Shown in pieces: positions 25,607 through 36,988 of a stretch of 64,000 nucleotides of DNA. Source of the DNA: Diploscapter coronatus. Taxonomy: Eukaryota; Nematoda; Chromadorea; Rhabditida; Rhabditidae. A program made the translations under genes and the position numbers. Under the pieces are notes generated by a model. It was not told where the DNA came from, made no database searches, and was given only the letters and a program-made list of their open reading frames with translations. The stretch covers positions 37,525,249 to 37,589,248 of the forward strand of contig OZ038423.1 of assembly GCA_964036155.1 (NCBI GenBank), in the 5' to 3' direction. Position 1 is the first letter of the stretch; every line of letters begins with the position of its first letter.

Positions 25607-26384
25607 TACGAGTTAATTTCATTTCATTTTGGCCTAAAAATCTACCTGAAATTACAAAATTGAAAGTTTTTGGATAAATAATAGTGATTCCAGAGATTTT
25701 ATAAGGCCTTCAATTTCTCTGGGGTGCATTCAGTGATCATAAATTATTTCGTACATTTTTCTGCGAATAAAACTTACAAGTTTCTGCTTCAATTCCACTT
25801 TTGGTTCTTTTTCGTCTGGTTGTTTCTTGTTGAATGATTGAAAACTCAAGTATTGTTTTTTTTGTTTTGAGGTCATAAATTTTTCTTCTGTCTATGAAAG
25901 TTATTTTTTAAATTTTATTCTCTTCGCACTTTCTGATTTCAGATTCAGAGAAGTTCTCGAAAATGTAAATTCTGGATTCTAAAAAGTCGATTTCGAGTTC
26001 GTATTTTAGAGTAAGGTATTTGATGATTATCAGTTTGCCCTTTCTGGTTAATTTAGGCACTGCATTATCTTATCTAAGACCAAGTAAGGTCTTTGAGTGG
26101 ACGCGCAATGCGATTGGAGACCAATACTGCTGACTGTTTGAGTGCTTGACTGCCTTAGCTGCTTAATTGGAGTGAGCCGCTCTAAACAGTTATCAAGCGA
26201 CCATTTCGAGTCGTCAATTTATTTATTTTTATTGCACCATTAATCGACCTTTCATTCATGTGTGTGTTATGTTTATGATTGTATAGTAATAAAGCTGAAA
26301 CGAGTACCTTGCTCTCTAAACTCATATTCCTCATTTGAAAAGTACTCGGATTATAAAATAGGGGATTTTTCAGATTTCAGGAAA
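25607..26384. other. Gap between SRP19 and first Ctr gene
   Basis: An AATAAA near 25766 is a plausible SRP19 polyadenylation signal. Two acceptor-like CAGs lie within 20 bases upstream of the Ctr start at 26385. Nothing else was recognised. Confidence 0.4.
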
Positions 26385-27226
26385 ATGAACGGCATGATGA
26401 TGAGCAGCACAATGATGTCGATGGATCATCGCAAAATGTGGATGTGGTTTCACACGGCTACTGATGACACCGTTCTCTTCAAATTCTGGCACATCACTAA
26501 TGCTGGGCGTAAGTTGATTCAGAAATATTCAAATTCCCCCATATTTCTAAGCCTATTTCAATTTCTTTCTGAACTCACCTTAATTCATTTCGGGGAATAA
26601 TTTCAGAAGTGTGATCTTTCAAATTTTAGGATAGATTTAGGTGAACTTTTTCGATAAAAAATCTTCTTTTTTAGAAATGGCATATTCTTGTGCTATCGTC
26701 ATAGCCCTGGGCATTTTCTTCGAGTTCATAAAATACATCCGATGGCACCTCGAAACGCACTATCAGCCAGAGAGGATCATGCTCACAAAGTACGGTGCAG
26801 TTAAATTCACGTTAGATGAGACGTGAGTAGACACATTCAGTGACGAGACGAAATTTGGGATTTTGAAAAATGGCCTAACTTTTCAAGGTCTAAAAGATCA
26901 TAGCAAAATCGAAATTTTGTCTTGTCACTGATAGAAATAGGAACGTAGGCTATGCTAATTTCAATTGCACTTTTTGAAATTTTTAAAGTTACCTATTTTC
27001 AGCTACATGTCCCGCCTCGTGTCACTGCCTCATCTCATCCAGACAATTCTCTTCACGATCCAACTGACCTTAGGGTATGCCCTAATGCTCATCTTCATGA
27101 CGTTTTCGGTTAGTTTATTTCTAAGAAATTCAAAAAAAGTAGATTCAGGTTTGGTTATGTCTTTCGGTTTGTCTTGGAATAACCATCGGCTATTTCGCAT
27201 TTGGCTATCGAAGCACTATGACATGA
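26385..27226 (+). CDS. High-affinity copper transporter, Ctr1/SLC31 family (copy 1)
   Basis: Four exons (26385-26508, 26675-26822, 27003-27108, 27149-27226) encode about 151 residues. Ctr proteins are homotrimers that import Cu(I) across the plasma membrane. The N-terminus is Met-rich (MNGMMMSSTMMSM). The family signature WMWFHTATDDTVLFKFW precedes TM1. TM1 is followed by EFIKYIRWHLE. TM2 carries the copper-binding MxxxM as MLIFM. TM3 carries the packing motif GxxxG as GITIG in GITIGYFAFGY. All parts expected of a functional transporter are present. The start is preceded by TTTCAGGAAA. A second Ctr gene follows 198 bp downstream on the same strand. Confidence 0.93.
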
Positions 27227-27424
27227 GACTTTAGTAATCTGAAAATATCTAGTGTTCTAGTATTTATGAAGACTTGACTGATAAAATTTCGAAAATACTT
27301 GATTTGTATTGTTTCTATTTGGTGATAATCCGATTTGTCATATTTGAATTCTTTCCCAGCGATTTTTCATTCGAGTTTTTCAGAGAAATTTTTGACAGAT
27401 CTTCAGAAGAAAGCTCTAGGCAAA

Positions 27425-28230
27425 ATGATGATGATGATGAAAATGTACTTTCACTTCCGGATTATGGAGTCGATTTTGTTCCAGCAATGGATGACATCGA
27501 ATATGATAGGTGTGTCAGACTTTAACTAGCCTGAAAATTCAAGTTAGGACTTTTCTGGTTCATCACTTTTTCATCGAAACTAATTCAGAATATGTCTTCT
27601 CGTGTGTTGGAGTTGCGGCAATTGCTTTTGTTTACGAAGCTGTCAAATTCGCCGGTCTGATCATTAGAGATATGGAAAAACGAGATCCAGGACAGGGGGT
27701 TCGAAATTACGGTATTTTGTTATTTTTGGCAGACAAGCTTTCAGAGCTACGAAATCGAGCAGGAAACTGCGCAAATTGAAAATGGGACGAGGGTCGTCGT
27801 GATGCGGTTGAATATATTCACTGGCAGTCTGTTTCCGACTAGCAGAAGATGCCTCATGCTTCACACGGTAGATTCAGCAGTCCATTTTGTTGAAATGCTA
27901 CTGGTCTATTCGCTAATGATGGTAAATTCCTTAAAAAGTAGATTTTTAAAATTTGGAGGAAAATTCAGATAGCAATGACTTATAATGTACCGATCGTGCT
28001 TTCGATGTTGATGGGTAATTTTTTTTAGATCTAGATCAGGGATGCTAGGAATTTTTGAAGTTCACTAAATTAACAGAATTGACACCCCGAACAATCTGGA
28101 ATAGAAGACGGTTGACTTTCATGATTTATAGAAGATTTCAGGTCACATAGTCGCCTACTTCATCATCACCCCTATTGCACCTGAGCTCTCTCAAGACGTC
28201 GCCCAAGAAGCTGGAAATTGCTGTTCATAG
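27425..28230 (+). CDS. Diverged Ctr-family copper transporter (copy 2)
   Basis: Five exons are inferred (27425-27509, 27589-27698, 27745-27921, 27969-28014, 28142-28230), giving about 168 residues. The start opens with five consecutive Met codons and then KMYFHFRIMESILFQQW, a Ctr-like entry to TM1. TM1 is SCVGVAAIAFVYEAVKF. A longer loop than in copy 1 follows. TM2 holds MMIAMTYN, so the MxxxM copper ligands are kept. TM3 reads MGHIVAYF, where the usual GxxxG has become GxxxA, and the tail ends in NCCS. The exon 2/3 junction is the least certain: I used a GTTCGA donor and a 46-bp intron because it keeps both exons open. Tandem position suggests an old duplication. A Ctr2-like intracellular role is possible but not shown. 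Confidence 0.8.
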
Positions 28231-29100
28231 GTGCGTCAGACTGATCTTTGATAGTTTCATCTCACGGCAGTCAATTTCAGACCGCGAAACTGATGATCTA
28301 ATTCTCTAAGTTTTCATAGGAAATTTCTGATAACCGGTTTGTTAGGGTACAAATCGGTCAATAAAAATAACATGATCTATTTTTAATTACCTGAAAAAAT
28401 TGATAGGCAACAGAGTGAGATGGAATTTGGAATAGGAAATACGAGAAATCAGATTTCAAACAACTCTCAGATTAGTTATCATCTCTCATCGAATGCTGAG
28501 AGAAACTGATAGAAAATAGACTGGAATAACTTATGATCCAATTTTTAGAAACGTAGCATAGAAGAATTCGATAAGGCATAAACTTTTGCAATACTATTTC
28601 TCAGAAAAAGTGACTTTTATAACGCTGGCAGAACCGCCGAAATTCAGTGCGCAATGCGCAATTCGATGTTGGTCATCATTCACGAGGAAATTTATGAAAA
28701 CGCGATGCAAAAAGCGTATGAAATGGGAAATCGACGAGAAAAGTCGATCGACGGCGAATTGATGGGCAGAAATTGCAGCAGAGAAGACAGATTCAGAAAT
28801 GACACAGGGGCAGACCTCTTTCTCGTCTTCTCTCCACTTGTCTTTATTTGTATGTCTTTGACAATCGACGTTTTTGTTACCTGACCACTCTCGCTGGGCG
28901 TGAATTTGTTCGTTTCGTTTATCAATTTGTGGGAGTTCAGCCTCAAGGCTGAATTTTCGGTGTAAATTTGCGAACTTCGTGAAGATAGCTTATCCCTTGC
29001 AGCTTTTTTATTTTAAATCACGAGGTTTTCAGATTCTTTTTGAAAATTTTCCTTCTGTCGTCTTTCGTAGATGTAGTGGTTCTGATCTGGAAGCCCGAGG
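28231..29100. other. Gap between second Ctr gene and K2P gene
   Basis: A short open frame at 28654-28884 (76 codons, one hydrophobic stretch) has no recognised match and no clear splice context, so I do not call it a gene. An acceptor-like TTTTCAG at about 29029 may be the trans-splice site of the K2P gene. Confidence 0.35.
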
Positions 29101-31462
29101 ATGAATTCAAGACGATTTGTCAACGTCAGCAAGGGCTCTATCGCATCAAAACTGTCCAAAGAAGACAAGGAGTATTTCTATGGAGAGGCTAGTACTTCAG
29201 AAGATGACGCAACGACGATAGATGAGGAGATTACGGTATTTCTTTTGTTTTACTCGAACTTTTCGAAGAATTTTTAACTTCTCGATTTCAGATCGAAATT
29301 CCCTCTGGCAAAGAGCAACGACGTCGGAAATACTTGAAGTTGTTCTACGTTTGGCAGGAGCATTTCATCGACAATCGACTTTGCGATAAAGAAAACTACA
29401 AGAAAGAGGTAAGTTCGACTTTTGACGAGATTTACGAAGAATCCTTGAAGATTTTCATCTCGATAATTCCACACGTTTTGCTAAATCTCCTATTGATTTT
29501 GTACATAATGTTTGGTGGGTTTCTATTTGGAATTGTCGACGAACATTTGGCGAAGGCGAGTCTCCGATCAAGGATTCTATTCTCTTTCATTACGATCTCT
29601 ACGATTGGTGAGTCTTGAAAGTTAACTGACCAGAAACGTATAGAGTCGAGATTTTTGTTGAAGTCGGACTTCGTATGTCTCTTTCCATTTAAATCCCAAA
29701 TCTCAGGATATGGTGATTTATATCCAGTCTCATTCTATGGGAAATTAGTCGTGATTCTCTACTGCGTGATAGGCATCCCTTTGATATTTTTGGTCTTGTC
29801 AAACAACGGCAGTTTCATTGTCGACGCCTATTGGATTCTACACGACACTTTTCGCAAATCTGTAAGTTTTCAGCATTTTTTCTTTAAATTGATTATTTCT
29901 GTAACTTCTCTAACTTTTGATGAAAGTAACCTCAGAATGAATCATCGTCTCGCGAATTACCTCTTTGGGTCACATTGACTTTGCTGATGATTCACAATGC
30001 CTTGGGTGGAGTCATCTTCAGCCAGTGGATTGACACCATGTCAATTCTAGATGCGTTATATTTTTGGTAGGTCAATTTTAAGACCTAGTAGTTTTGACTG
30101 ATGATGAAATTCAGCTTTATCTCCATAGCCACAATCGGATATGGTGATCTAAGACCCACTCCAGAAACATGGATACAAGATGTTATCATTACTCTCTATC
30201 TTTCTGTAGGTTAGTAATTTCGATCATGTTTCTTATTTTTTCCCAAAGAAGAAATTCTCTTTGTTATTCATTTTCATTTTTCTTTTCAGGCATCATAATT
30301 CTCTCAACTCTGATGGGGTCGATGTCGCTTTATTTGAAGTGGATTCATACTATCGGAAGGTTAGAGAATTTTTCCCTCAACTTTATCAGGAATAATTTTT
30401 CAGACAAGCAGACACCCAAGACGTCGAAGTCTGGTTCGGGGGATCCTGTCTGACTGTAGGCGAATTGGTTCATCTCGTGGCAGACCAGTTTGAGGTGAAT
30501 TTCAAAGTTTCCCCTAAAAAGCACGCCCAATTTGAACCGATCAATTTTGAACGAAGATCGCACAGAATTTAGGCAATTGCATTAGTTGTTTTATGTGAGG
30601 GGGAACAGGAAATTACTAATGCTGGTTAATGCGATTTGTAATAGCATTAACTTCAGGTGACTCCCGAACAGCTACATTCGGTGCTACATGATCTGGATCG
30701 AGTTCTGGAAGTAGCGTGTGATAAAAATGTGGGCGTTTGAGATAGATTTTGGAAAAGCAACTTTTCATTCCAGATTGAAGACAAACCGAGCGTCCTGAGA
30801 AATAATTCGGAATTGGCAAAAGAAGAGGTTTGCGATTTTTGAAAAACTTGTCATTTATGAAATTTTCTAGAATTCAAGTCTGCTAATGACTTCGGAAAAG
30901 GAGGAGGAAGAAGCTCCGATCGTTCTTCGACACAATTCAGCTTTGTCTAGTTCGAACGACCCAACATCTTCAATTTCCTTCCCTAAATCTCCATCCATGC
31001 TCAGTTTCGGCAAGAAATCCATAGGCAAGGAGACTGATCATGTGAGTTTTTTTTTCGAATCTTAGAAAAAAAATACTGAAAATCGCTCGTTCTGATCATT
31101 TTCTAAACTACTAGACACGAGCTCATTCCAAGAAAATGTCAATTTTCCAGAACTTAGCAAATGAAATTTAGGCCATACAAGCCCTAAGCGTAATTTCGTA
31201 CCAACTTCGTAAAGCTTCGTCCGTCAAAAGCCCTCCACTCAATCCTAGAATCGCTAAAGTGAGTTTTCCCGAAAATTTCCAAAAGAATTGCAAAATTGAG
31301 GTTCTGAATAACCCGAACAGTCAGGCGACGCTTCGGTCATTGCCTGTAGAGAAACGTCCCTCTGATTCTTCCCTCCTTTCTCCAGACTCAGCCTCAACTT
31401 CATCTCAGCCTACAGAAGTCCGACTTGCGAAATTTAGCAATGCAGTCAGGGACACTGTATGA
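29101..31462 (+). CDS. Two-pore-domain potassium channel (TWK family)
   Basis: Eleven exons: 29101-29235, 29292-29607, 29707-29861, 29936-30066, 30115-30209, 30290-30359, 30404-30494, 30657-30728, 30774-30827, 30871-31041 and 31172-31462. After a cytosolic N-terminus, TM1 (about SIIPHVLLNLLLILYIMF) leads to a first pore with the selectivity filter TIGYGDLYP. This filter is split by an intron after TI. TM2 contains GIPLIFLVLSNNG and TM3 is WVTLTLLMIHNALGGVIF. A second pore has TIGYGDLRP, and TM4 follows. The long C-terminal cytosolic tail is Ser-rich and looks regulatory. K2P channels are dimers that set the resting K+ leak, and nematodes have a large TWK set. Both filters are canonical, so the channel should be K+-selective. 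I cannot assign a specific twk orthologue. Confidence 0.9.
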
Positions 31463-31929
31463 TGCTCCTAGGTTCAAAGGAAAACAATCTTTGCTCGAAG
31501 CTAAAGTTTATCGATTTTTCGACCATTGCTTGTGAGATGAAAAATCGAGATCTAAAAACTGAGTTCCCAGAATAAAAAATAGAAGATGATCATTCATTTT
31601 TGTTGGAATAGCTTCATTAACGAGTTCACAGCTTTTCGATATATTTCCTGGAGAATGAAAAAAACAAACTAACCTTTTATGTTCGACTTTACCCTCTGGA
31701 TATCACGAATTTGCACGATTATTTTTCCGGATTTAAAAATATTTCTCACACTCTAGAAAATCGAAAACTCATGTTTTTCATTTCTTTATTTTCTTCACTT
31801 ATCTGCTTCTTTTCTTCCTCTCGCTTCTCCAGGTTCTTTCTGTCTGTCATTTACAGAGTGATTTTCACTTCTCGCGATTTTGCCTATTTTTGTCTATTTT
31901 ATGCAAATTTCGTTCTCTTGCACTAGTTC
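31463..31929. other. 3' region of the K2P gene
   Basis: AT-rich sequence with several T-rich tracts. No gene was recognised before the palindromic element at 31930. Confidence 0.35.
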
Positions 31930-32034
31930 CCCTCAAGCTACTCTTACCCTTTGTAGAAGTTACCATCTTTTCGGGAAAATAGCATGAGGACGAGAAAAAG
32001 TAGCTTCTACAAAAGGGTAAGAGTAACTTGAGGG
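31930..32034. mobile_element. Palindromic TIR element
   Basis: The left arm CCCTCAAGCTACTCTTACCC is matched on the other strand by the right arm CCCTCAAGTTACTCTTACCC. Pairing continues through TTTGTAGAAG with an extra T. The arms are about 33 bp around a 35-40-bp loop. There is no ORF. The unit is a MITE-like hairpin unrelated in sequence to families A and B. Confidence 0.65.
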
Positions 32035-32241
32035 TAATTTGAAAGGCCAAAATTCCGTTGATTTTCTCGCGATTTTCGTCGATTTTATGCTAGTTTTTAG
32101 GCTTTCAGCTCGGAAGTGTGTCCGAGTTGATTGATTTGGTGGCTGGGCTGCGTTTGAACACACAAGCTCGACACAACGGCCTCTGCGAGGTGGCGCGAGT
32201 TGCAGCACTCCTCTTCGGTCAGTCAGCAAAATTTGACGGCG

Positions 32242-32408
32242 AGGGTTGTTCGGGCCTAAAAATTCGAGCTCCGACCTCAAACTTGTGAAAAATTAAAAGT
32301 TTCAAAGGTCGTTTATAGTTAGACGAAAATCCTAATCAGGGCTACTCGAAATTGAAATTTCAAGCCTGACCTCGAACTTGTAAAATTGCACAAATTCCGA
32401 ACAACCCT
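32242..32408. mobile_element. TIR element, family B copy 1
   Basis: The terminal inverted repeat AGGGTTGTTCGG is perfect over 12 bp. Inside, two nearly parallel phrases of the type GACCTC(A/G)AACTTGT occur about 100 bp apart. The same terminal word type, CAGGRNTGTTCGG, bounds the elements at 32709-32855 and, with variation, 40903-41010. There is no coding capacity. Confidence 0.5.
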
Positions 32409-32668
32409 GCTTTCCTGTCTCACAACCAGCAGCAGAAGCATTCTCTCGGTCAATAAATCGGTTGATTTTTCGCATTTTGACAAAATTAGAGTACACCGCT
32501 CAGTGCCTTGTGGTGCATAACGTTTTTCAACAAGTATGTTTATATCGGGCGATTTTCACCGATTCTGATCAATCGAATGGTTGCTCGGGCGTGTTTCCCC
32601 GCAAACGGAGAGTTCTTCAGGCTGGTTCTGCATCTGATCAGTCTGCCAATTCGCTTGAATCGGGAGAA

Positions 32669-34745
32669 ATGAGCAGTTCGGAAGAGGTCGGTGAGAATTC
32701 AGCAAGAAAGGGATGTTCCGACTTCAAATTGAAGTGGGAGTTAAAGCTTCAGAAATTCAGGAGAAGAGGTGTACCGAATGCAAATCCATTTAAATAATTC
32801 CGAGACTTCCGCTTCATCTTAAAACTAAAGTGGGAGACTAAGTCCGAACATTCCTGCTAACCCACGAAAATCAATATTTTCGCTTTGATTGATTTATCGA
32901 TTAATTTCGCAGGTTTCGTGGATCACATGGTTTTGCGGGCTGCGTGGCAACGAGTTCTTCTGCGAGGTGGACGAGGAGTACATCCAGGACAGATTCAACC
33001 TCACCGGACTGAACGAGCAGGTCCCCAAGTACAGACAGGCACTCGACATGATACTCGACCTGGAACCGGGCAAGTTTGGGGGAAAAATGAAAAATGCGCA
33101 CGATTCGAGAAAAACGACTCAAGAAGAAGATATCCTCTTGAAATGCTCGGAAAATTTCGGGGAGAATATTGACAAAGAAATTACTGAATTTTGGAAGAAT
33201 CGAAAGATGAAGATTCTTGCGCTTTCCACATTTCTGATTGTTTGTGAATGGAATCCACGAATTAAAAATAATATTTTGAAAATATGGAATCCCGCTTGGC
33301 TCCTGACTGATATATGCTGAAAATGAAGAAATTGATGAGTCGAATTTTCAGAAGACGACTTGGAAGACAACCCGACGAACACGGACTTGGTAGAACAGGC
33401 CGCGGAGATGCTCTACGGGCTGATCCACGCCAGATACATCCTCACCAACAGGGGCATCAGTCAGGTGAGGGCGAAAAAACGAGAATGATTGACAAACAAG
33501 TCTGCAAGTACTTTTGTCTCAAACGCTATTTGTTCTTTCTTTTCTTTATACTATTTCTCCGTTCTCTCGCTTTGGGACAAAAACGCTCGCGACCAAAATT
33601 AGCAATTCAACTCCAACTTCAAGTTCAAAATAAAGTGAGGTGAAGTGGAGTTGAAATTGAATAAGTCTAGCTTAAACAACTTAGTCAATTTGATTTCTTG
33701 ATTTGCAGATGGTGGAGAAGTGGCGCGATCACGACTTCGGCGTGTGCCCGCGTGTCTACTGCGAGAATCAGGCCTTGCTGCCGATCGGTAGATTTTCATT
33801 CTTCATTTGAAAATTGGGAAAATGCATCCCTTTTCTTAAATTATGTATTCCCAAAATAAATAAAAAAACATTTTCAAAGAAAGGTTAATTAATTTAGAAA
33901 ATATTATTGTTCAGTCAAACGAAGTGACAGATCGTGTATTGAAAAAAAAACAGAATAAAGGCGAGAGAGGCAGAGAAAATTGCGTATCACTCTTTCTCAG
34001 TAACCTAACCTCCTTCTTTGCGCATTTCTCGCAACGGCGCTTCTTAATAAATGAACTGTGAGTTCATTTGATCGATACACAATAAGGATATTTCAGGTCT
34101 CTCTGACGTGCCGGGCGAGGCGATGGTGAAGCTGTACTGTCCGCGGTGCTGTGACGTCTACGTGCCCCGCTCGTCGCGTCATCAGCACACGGACGGCTCC
34201 TACTTCGGAACGGGCTTCCCGCACATGCTCTTCTTCGTCCACCCCGAGCTCCGCCCCAAGAAACCCGCAACGCAATTCGTGCCCCGTCTCTATGGCTTCA
34301 AAATCCACCCAACTGCGTACAATCTCCAGTACAATCAGGTGGGCGAGGGGCGAGAATAATAAAATAAGAATTTTAAAGATCGTTTTTGGAAAATTCGCTC
34401 TCAGATTCTCGTCTATCTTTCAGCAATTTTCTAAAAATGAGAATCAACTTTTCAAAAATTCCTATGTCTTCTTCAAGAAGAAAATAAATTTTAAAAAGTG
34501 TCGAATAAAAACGATTAAATTTTGACAAATGAGACGAATCGAATAGTCGAATTCTGAAAAATGACAAGGTTGAAAAAATGAAAAATTTGAAAACAAAATA
34601 CAAGACAAAAATTCAGGATGGCAACACGTCGGACGACGGCGGTCACCGCAACTCAGCGACTGGCAGCAACATGGAGCGCAGCCGAAATGTGGGTGCCACG
34701 ACAGCTCAAATCAGAGAAGATTTTCAGAATGCCTACGGACTCTGA
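32669..34745 (+). CDS. kin-10 (CSNK2B): Casein kinase II regulatory (beta) subunit
   Basis: Six exons: 32669-32686, 32913-33069, 33352-33464, 33709-33787, 34097-34338 and 34617-34745. The protein begins [19 protein letters not shown], nearly as in human CK2 beta, and holds the acidic loop [12 protein letters not shown]. The zinc finger, which makes the beta-beta dimer, has CPRVYC and CPRCC. The alpha-binding C-terminus [12 protein letters not shown] is intact. CK2 beta dimerises and recruits two catalytic alpha subunits. The C-terminal tail after YNLQYNQ is longer and Ser/Asn-rich compared with vertebrates. Exon 1 has only 18 coding bases. Intron 2 appears to be GC-AG (CCGG|GCAAGT), because the only nearby GT shifts the frame. 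Intron 1 holds a family B element. Confidence 0.95.
32709..32855. mobile_element. TIR element, family B copy 2 (CK2 beta intron 1)
   Basis: The left end AGGGATGTTCCGACTT and the right end (other strand) AGGAATGTTCGGACTT agree at 14 of 16 positions. The word GTGGGAG lies inside the left end, and the same word occurs on the plus strand near the right end. It lies fully within the first CK2 beta intron. Confidence 0.55.
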
Positions 34746-35305
34746 GCGAGCTATCTGTTGATTTGATTAGAATGGTTGGACGATGCGCGATGGACTTTTC
34801 AACAACATCCTCCATCTCCTTTTCTCAGACATCGCAACGTTTGATCCATTTTCACCCCTTCCCTTCTCCATTCACTCGTTTATGTTTTGGGGGCACTTGT
34901 ATTTTTCACCAACTTTACAACTAAATAATTTGTAAAGAAACGTCGTTTTTGGCTTATCACTTCGTTTTCTTGCAAAAATGGTGAAAATTACAAACATCCG
35001 GATTTTACCTATGCGCTCCCCCACTCATCTATCTACCCGTTCAATTTGTGATCGTTTTATCCAAACTTCGTCCGAACATTTGTGACTCTATTATTTTATA
35101 ACTTTATTTTTTCTATCTAGAAGACGAACATATATTTTTATCTGAATTTTCTTTCGGAAAATTCAATATCGGTCTTCTCTTCGTGTTTCATAAATAAAAT
35201 CTACGTTTATTTTATTCGTTTAGAAGACAAAAATGGGTTTGAGGCCATTGAATATCTTGGAGATTTTTGAAGTTTGTCTTTTTAGCTCATTTTGAAACTT
35301 CAGAA
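34746..35305. other. Gap between CK2 beta and MBD2/3 genes
   Basis: Holds the CK2 beta 3' UTR, with AATAAA near 35193, and the acceptor ACTTCAG just before the next start codon. No other feature was recognised. Confidence 0.4.
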
Positions 35306-36988
35306 ATGGGTCGAGCTCGTGTCTCGGAGGCGGACCCACTGGGCAACAAGAAAAGAGCCAGGCCAGGCAGACCCAAGAAAAAGGAATTCGAAGTGCCCAA
35401 AACCGGATTCGAGGGAAATGCACAGGCACCCTGGTGAGTCAAATGAAAATTAAAAAAAAACTAGCAGTAAGGAAAAAGTACATTTTCTGGAGAAAATTAA
35501 AATTTTACTTTAACTTTGTTCCTGAATAAAAATTCAATTATTTTCTTTTTTCTGAAATTAAAAATTCCTAGGCGCAAAACGGTGTCGATCTTCAAGATGC
35601 CGACGACGACCGTGCTGACGAGCCACAAGGAGACGAAGCAGCCCAAGCCCGAGCAGCTCAAGAAAAGGACAATTGGAGAGGCCAGGGAGGACAGACCGTT
35701 CCAGGTATCGTTGGTATTCGTGTAACAATTAGAAATCGAATTTGGAGGAACGAAATAGTGAGGCGCGTAGAAGAGAAACGAGACGAATAGCGTGTAATTT
35801 TTGAATATCGACGTTCTTTCCAATCAATAATATTTTTTCAAATCAGAATTCGAGATGTTTCTTAATTTGAAAATTCAAAGTGTTCAATGTAATTTTTGCA
35901 AAAAACAAGTTTCAGCTGATGTGGGCCAAATCGCTGGAAGGACTAACCTGTTCGGTGCCGGCTCGAATGGGAGACAAGGTGAGAAAAAATGAAGGTTCTA
36001 ATCTCAATTCCACTTGAGTTGAAGTCGAAACTCTAAAATCTCTGATAATAAGTCCAAGTCCGTTTTTTTCTTACTATCACCGATCTTGTCGAAATGAATC
36101 TTGAATGCTTTTAGTCCGACGTGGAGCGCGACGAGTACATCGAGGAGAGTCTGCAGTTGGCAGGCCGACTCACCAAGATCTGCGATGCGATGAGCGACCG
36201 AGGTGTGGCCGCGCACATCTGCTCGACTGTACATCACCCTGCGCAAATGGGGTTGGTCAAATGCAATCAGACAAATGTGGAACAAATGGCCCCTTGCAGT
36301 TGTTATTCAGTTTATAGAATGACCAGTCTAGAAACTGAGTGACAATTACGGGAGACCGAAATAAATTTAAAAAAAAAACAAAGCAGAAAGTAGTAAGCGA
36401 TAGCTTGTAAATGGCGCAACGTGAAATGACGAAATATTTCCTTTTTCTGCATAAACCCGGTCAATTTTTATTGCGTTCAGTCATTTACAGGTTGCTGTAA
36501 GGAGTAGACCGAAAAAGATGCGTATTACGAGAATTCATGGGTAAAGTTAGACGGCAGACATAAACAAAATAAAATGAACAAAAACATTTCTGAGTCATCA
36601 TGATAATCCAAATTTGCAGAGTCTACGGCCAAAAGGCGTCCAAGGAGAAGCTCGCCGAGAATCTGCTTCTCAACTACGATCCAAATCAGCCCATGATTCA
36701 AGTCAGGAAAAAACAAAGACAAACTTTTCTATCGAAACGAAAACAAGAACGACTTATTCTGCCAAAAACATATTTTTTAAAATCAAAAATATCTACTTTA
36801 AAATTGAAAAAAAAACCCCCAATTTTGACAAAATCCAAGATAAGCTGTCCTTAAACACAAACTTGTAAAAATGGAGAAACTTTCAGTGGATCGACAAAAT
36901 CACCCTGGAAGAGGACATTCGTGCACAGGAGAAGCGAGTGCTCGATGCGCGAAAACGACTGCAGGAAGTCCTCAAACATTTCGGATGA
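35306..36988 (+). CDS. mbd-2-like: MBD2/3-like NuRD subunit lacking the methyl-CpG-binding domain
   Basis: Six exons: 35306-35433, 35572-35704, 35916-35978, 36115-36251, 36620-36701 and 36887-36988. From residue 43 on, the product follows MBD2/3. It has WRKTVSIFKMPTTTVLTSH (MBD2/3: RQTASIFKQPVTKITNH), then QLMWAKSLEGLTCSV. The C-terminal coiled coil ITLEEDIRAQEKRVLDARKR is the part that in MBD2 pairs with p66/GATAD2. The 42 residues before this are too short for an MBD and hold a basic AT-hook-like run (KKRARPGRPKKK). MBD2/3 proteins assemble the NuRD histone deacetylase complex. Loss of the MBD is known in some nematode MBD-2 proteins. The start is three bases after CAG. Intron 4 carries a palindromic element. 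Confidence 0.85.
36393..36502. mobile_element. Imperfect palindromic element in MBD2/3-like intron 4
   Basis: Left CTTGTAAATGGCGCAACG pairs with the right arm (other strand) CCTGTAAATGACTGAACG. Weaker pairing extends on both sides. The pairing is clearly less perfect than in the other elements, so this may be an older copy. No ORF is present. Confidence 0.4.

Noticed and set aside
28654..28884. Plus-strand ORF of 76 codons with one hydrophobic segment between the Ctr and K2P genes
   Set aside because: No family match, no clear acceptor or donor, and it does not join the K2P frame. It is left as non-coding.
32462..32797. Plus-strand ORF spanning the CK2 beta start region
   Set aside because: It is out of frame with CK2 beta exon 1 and runs through the family B element.
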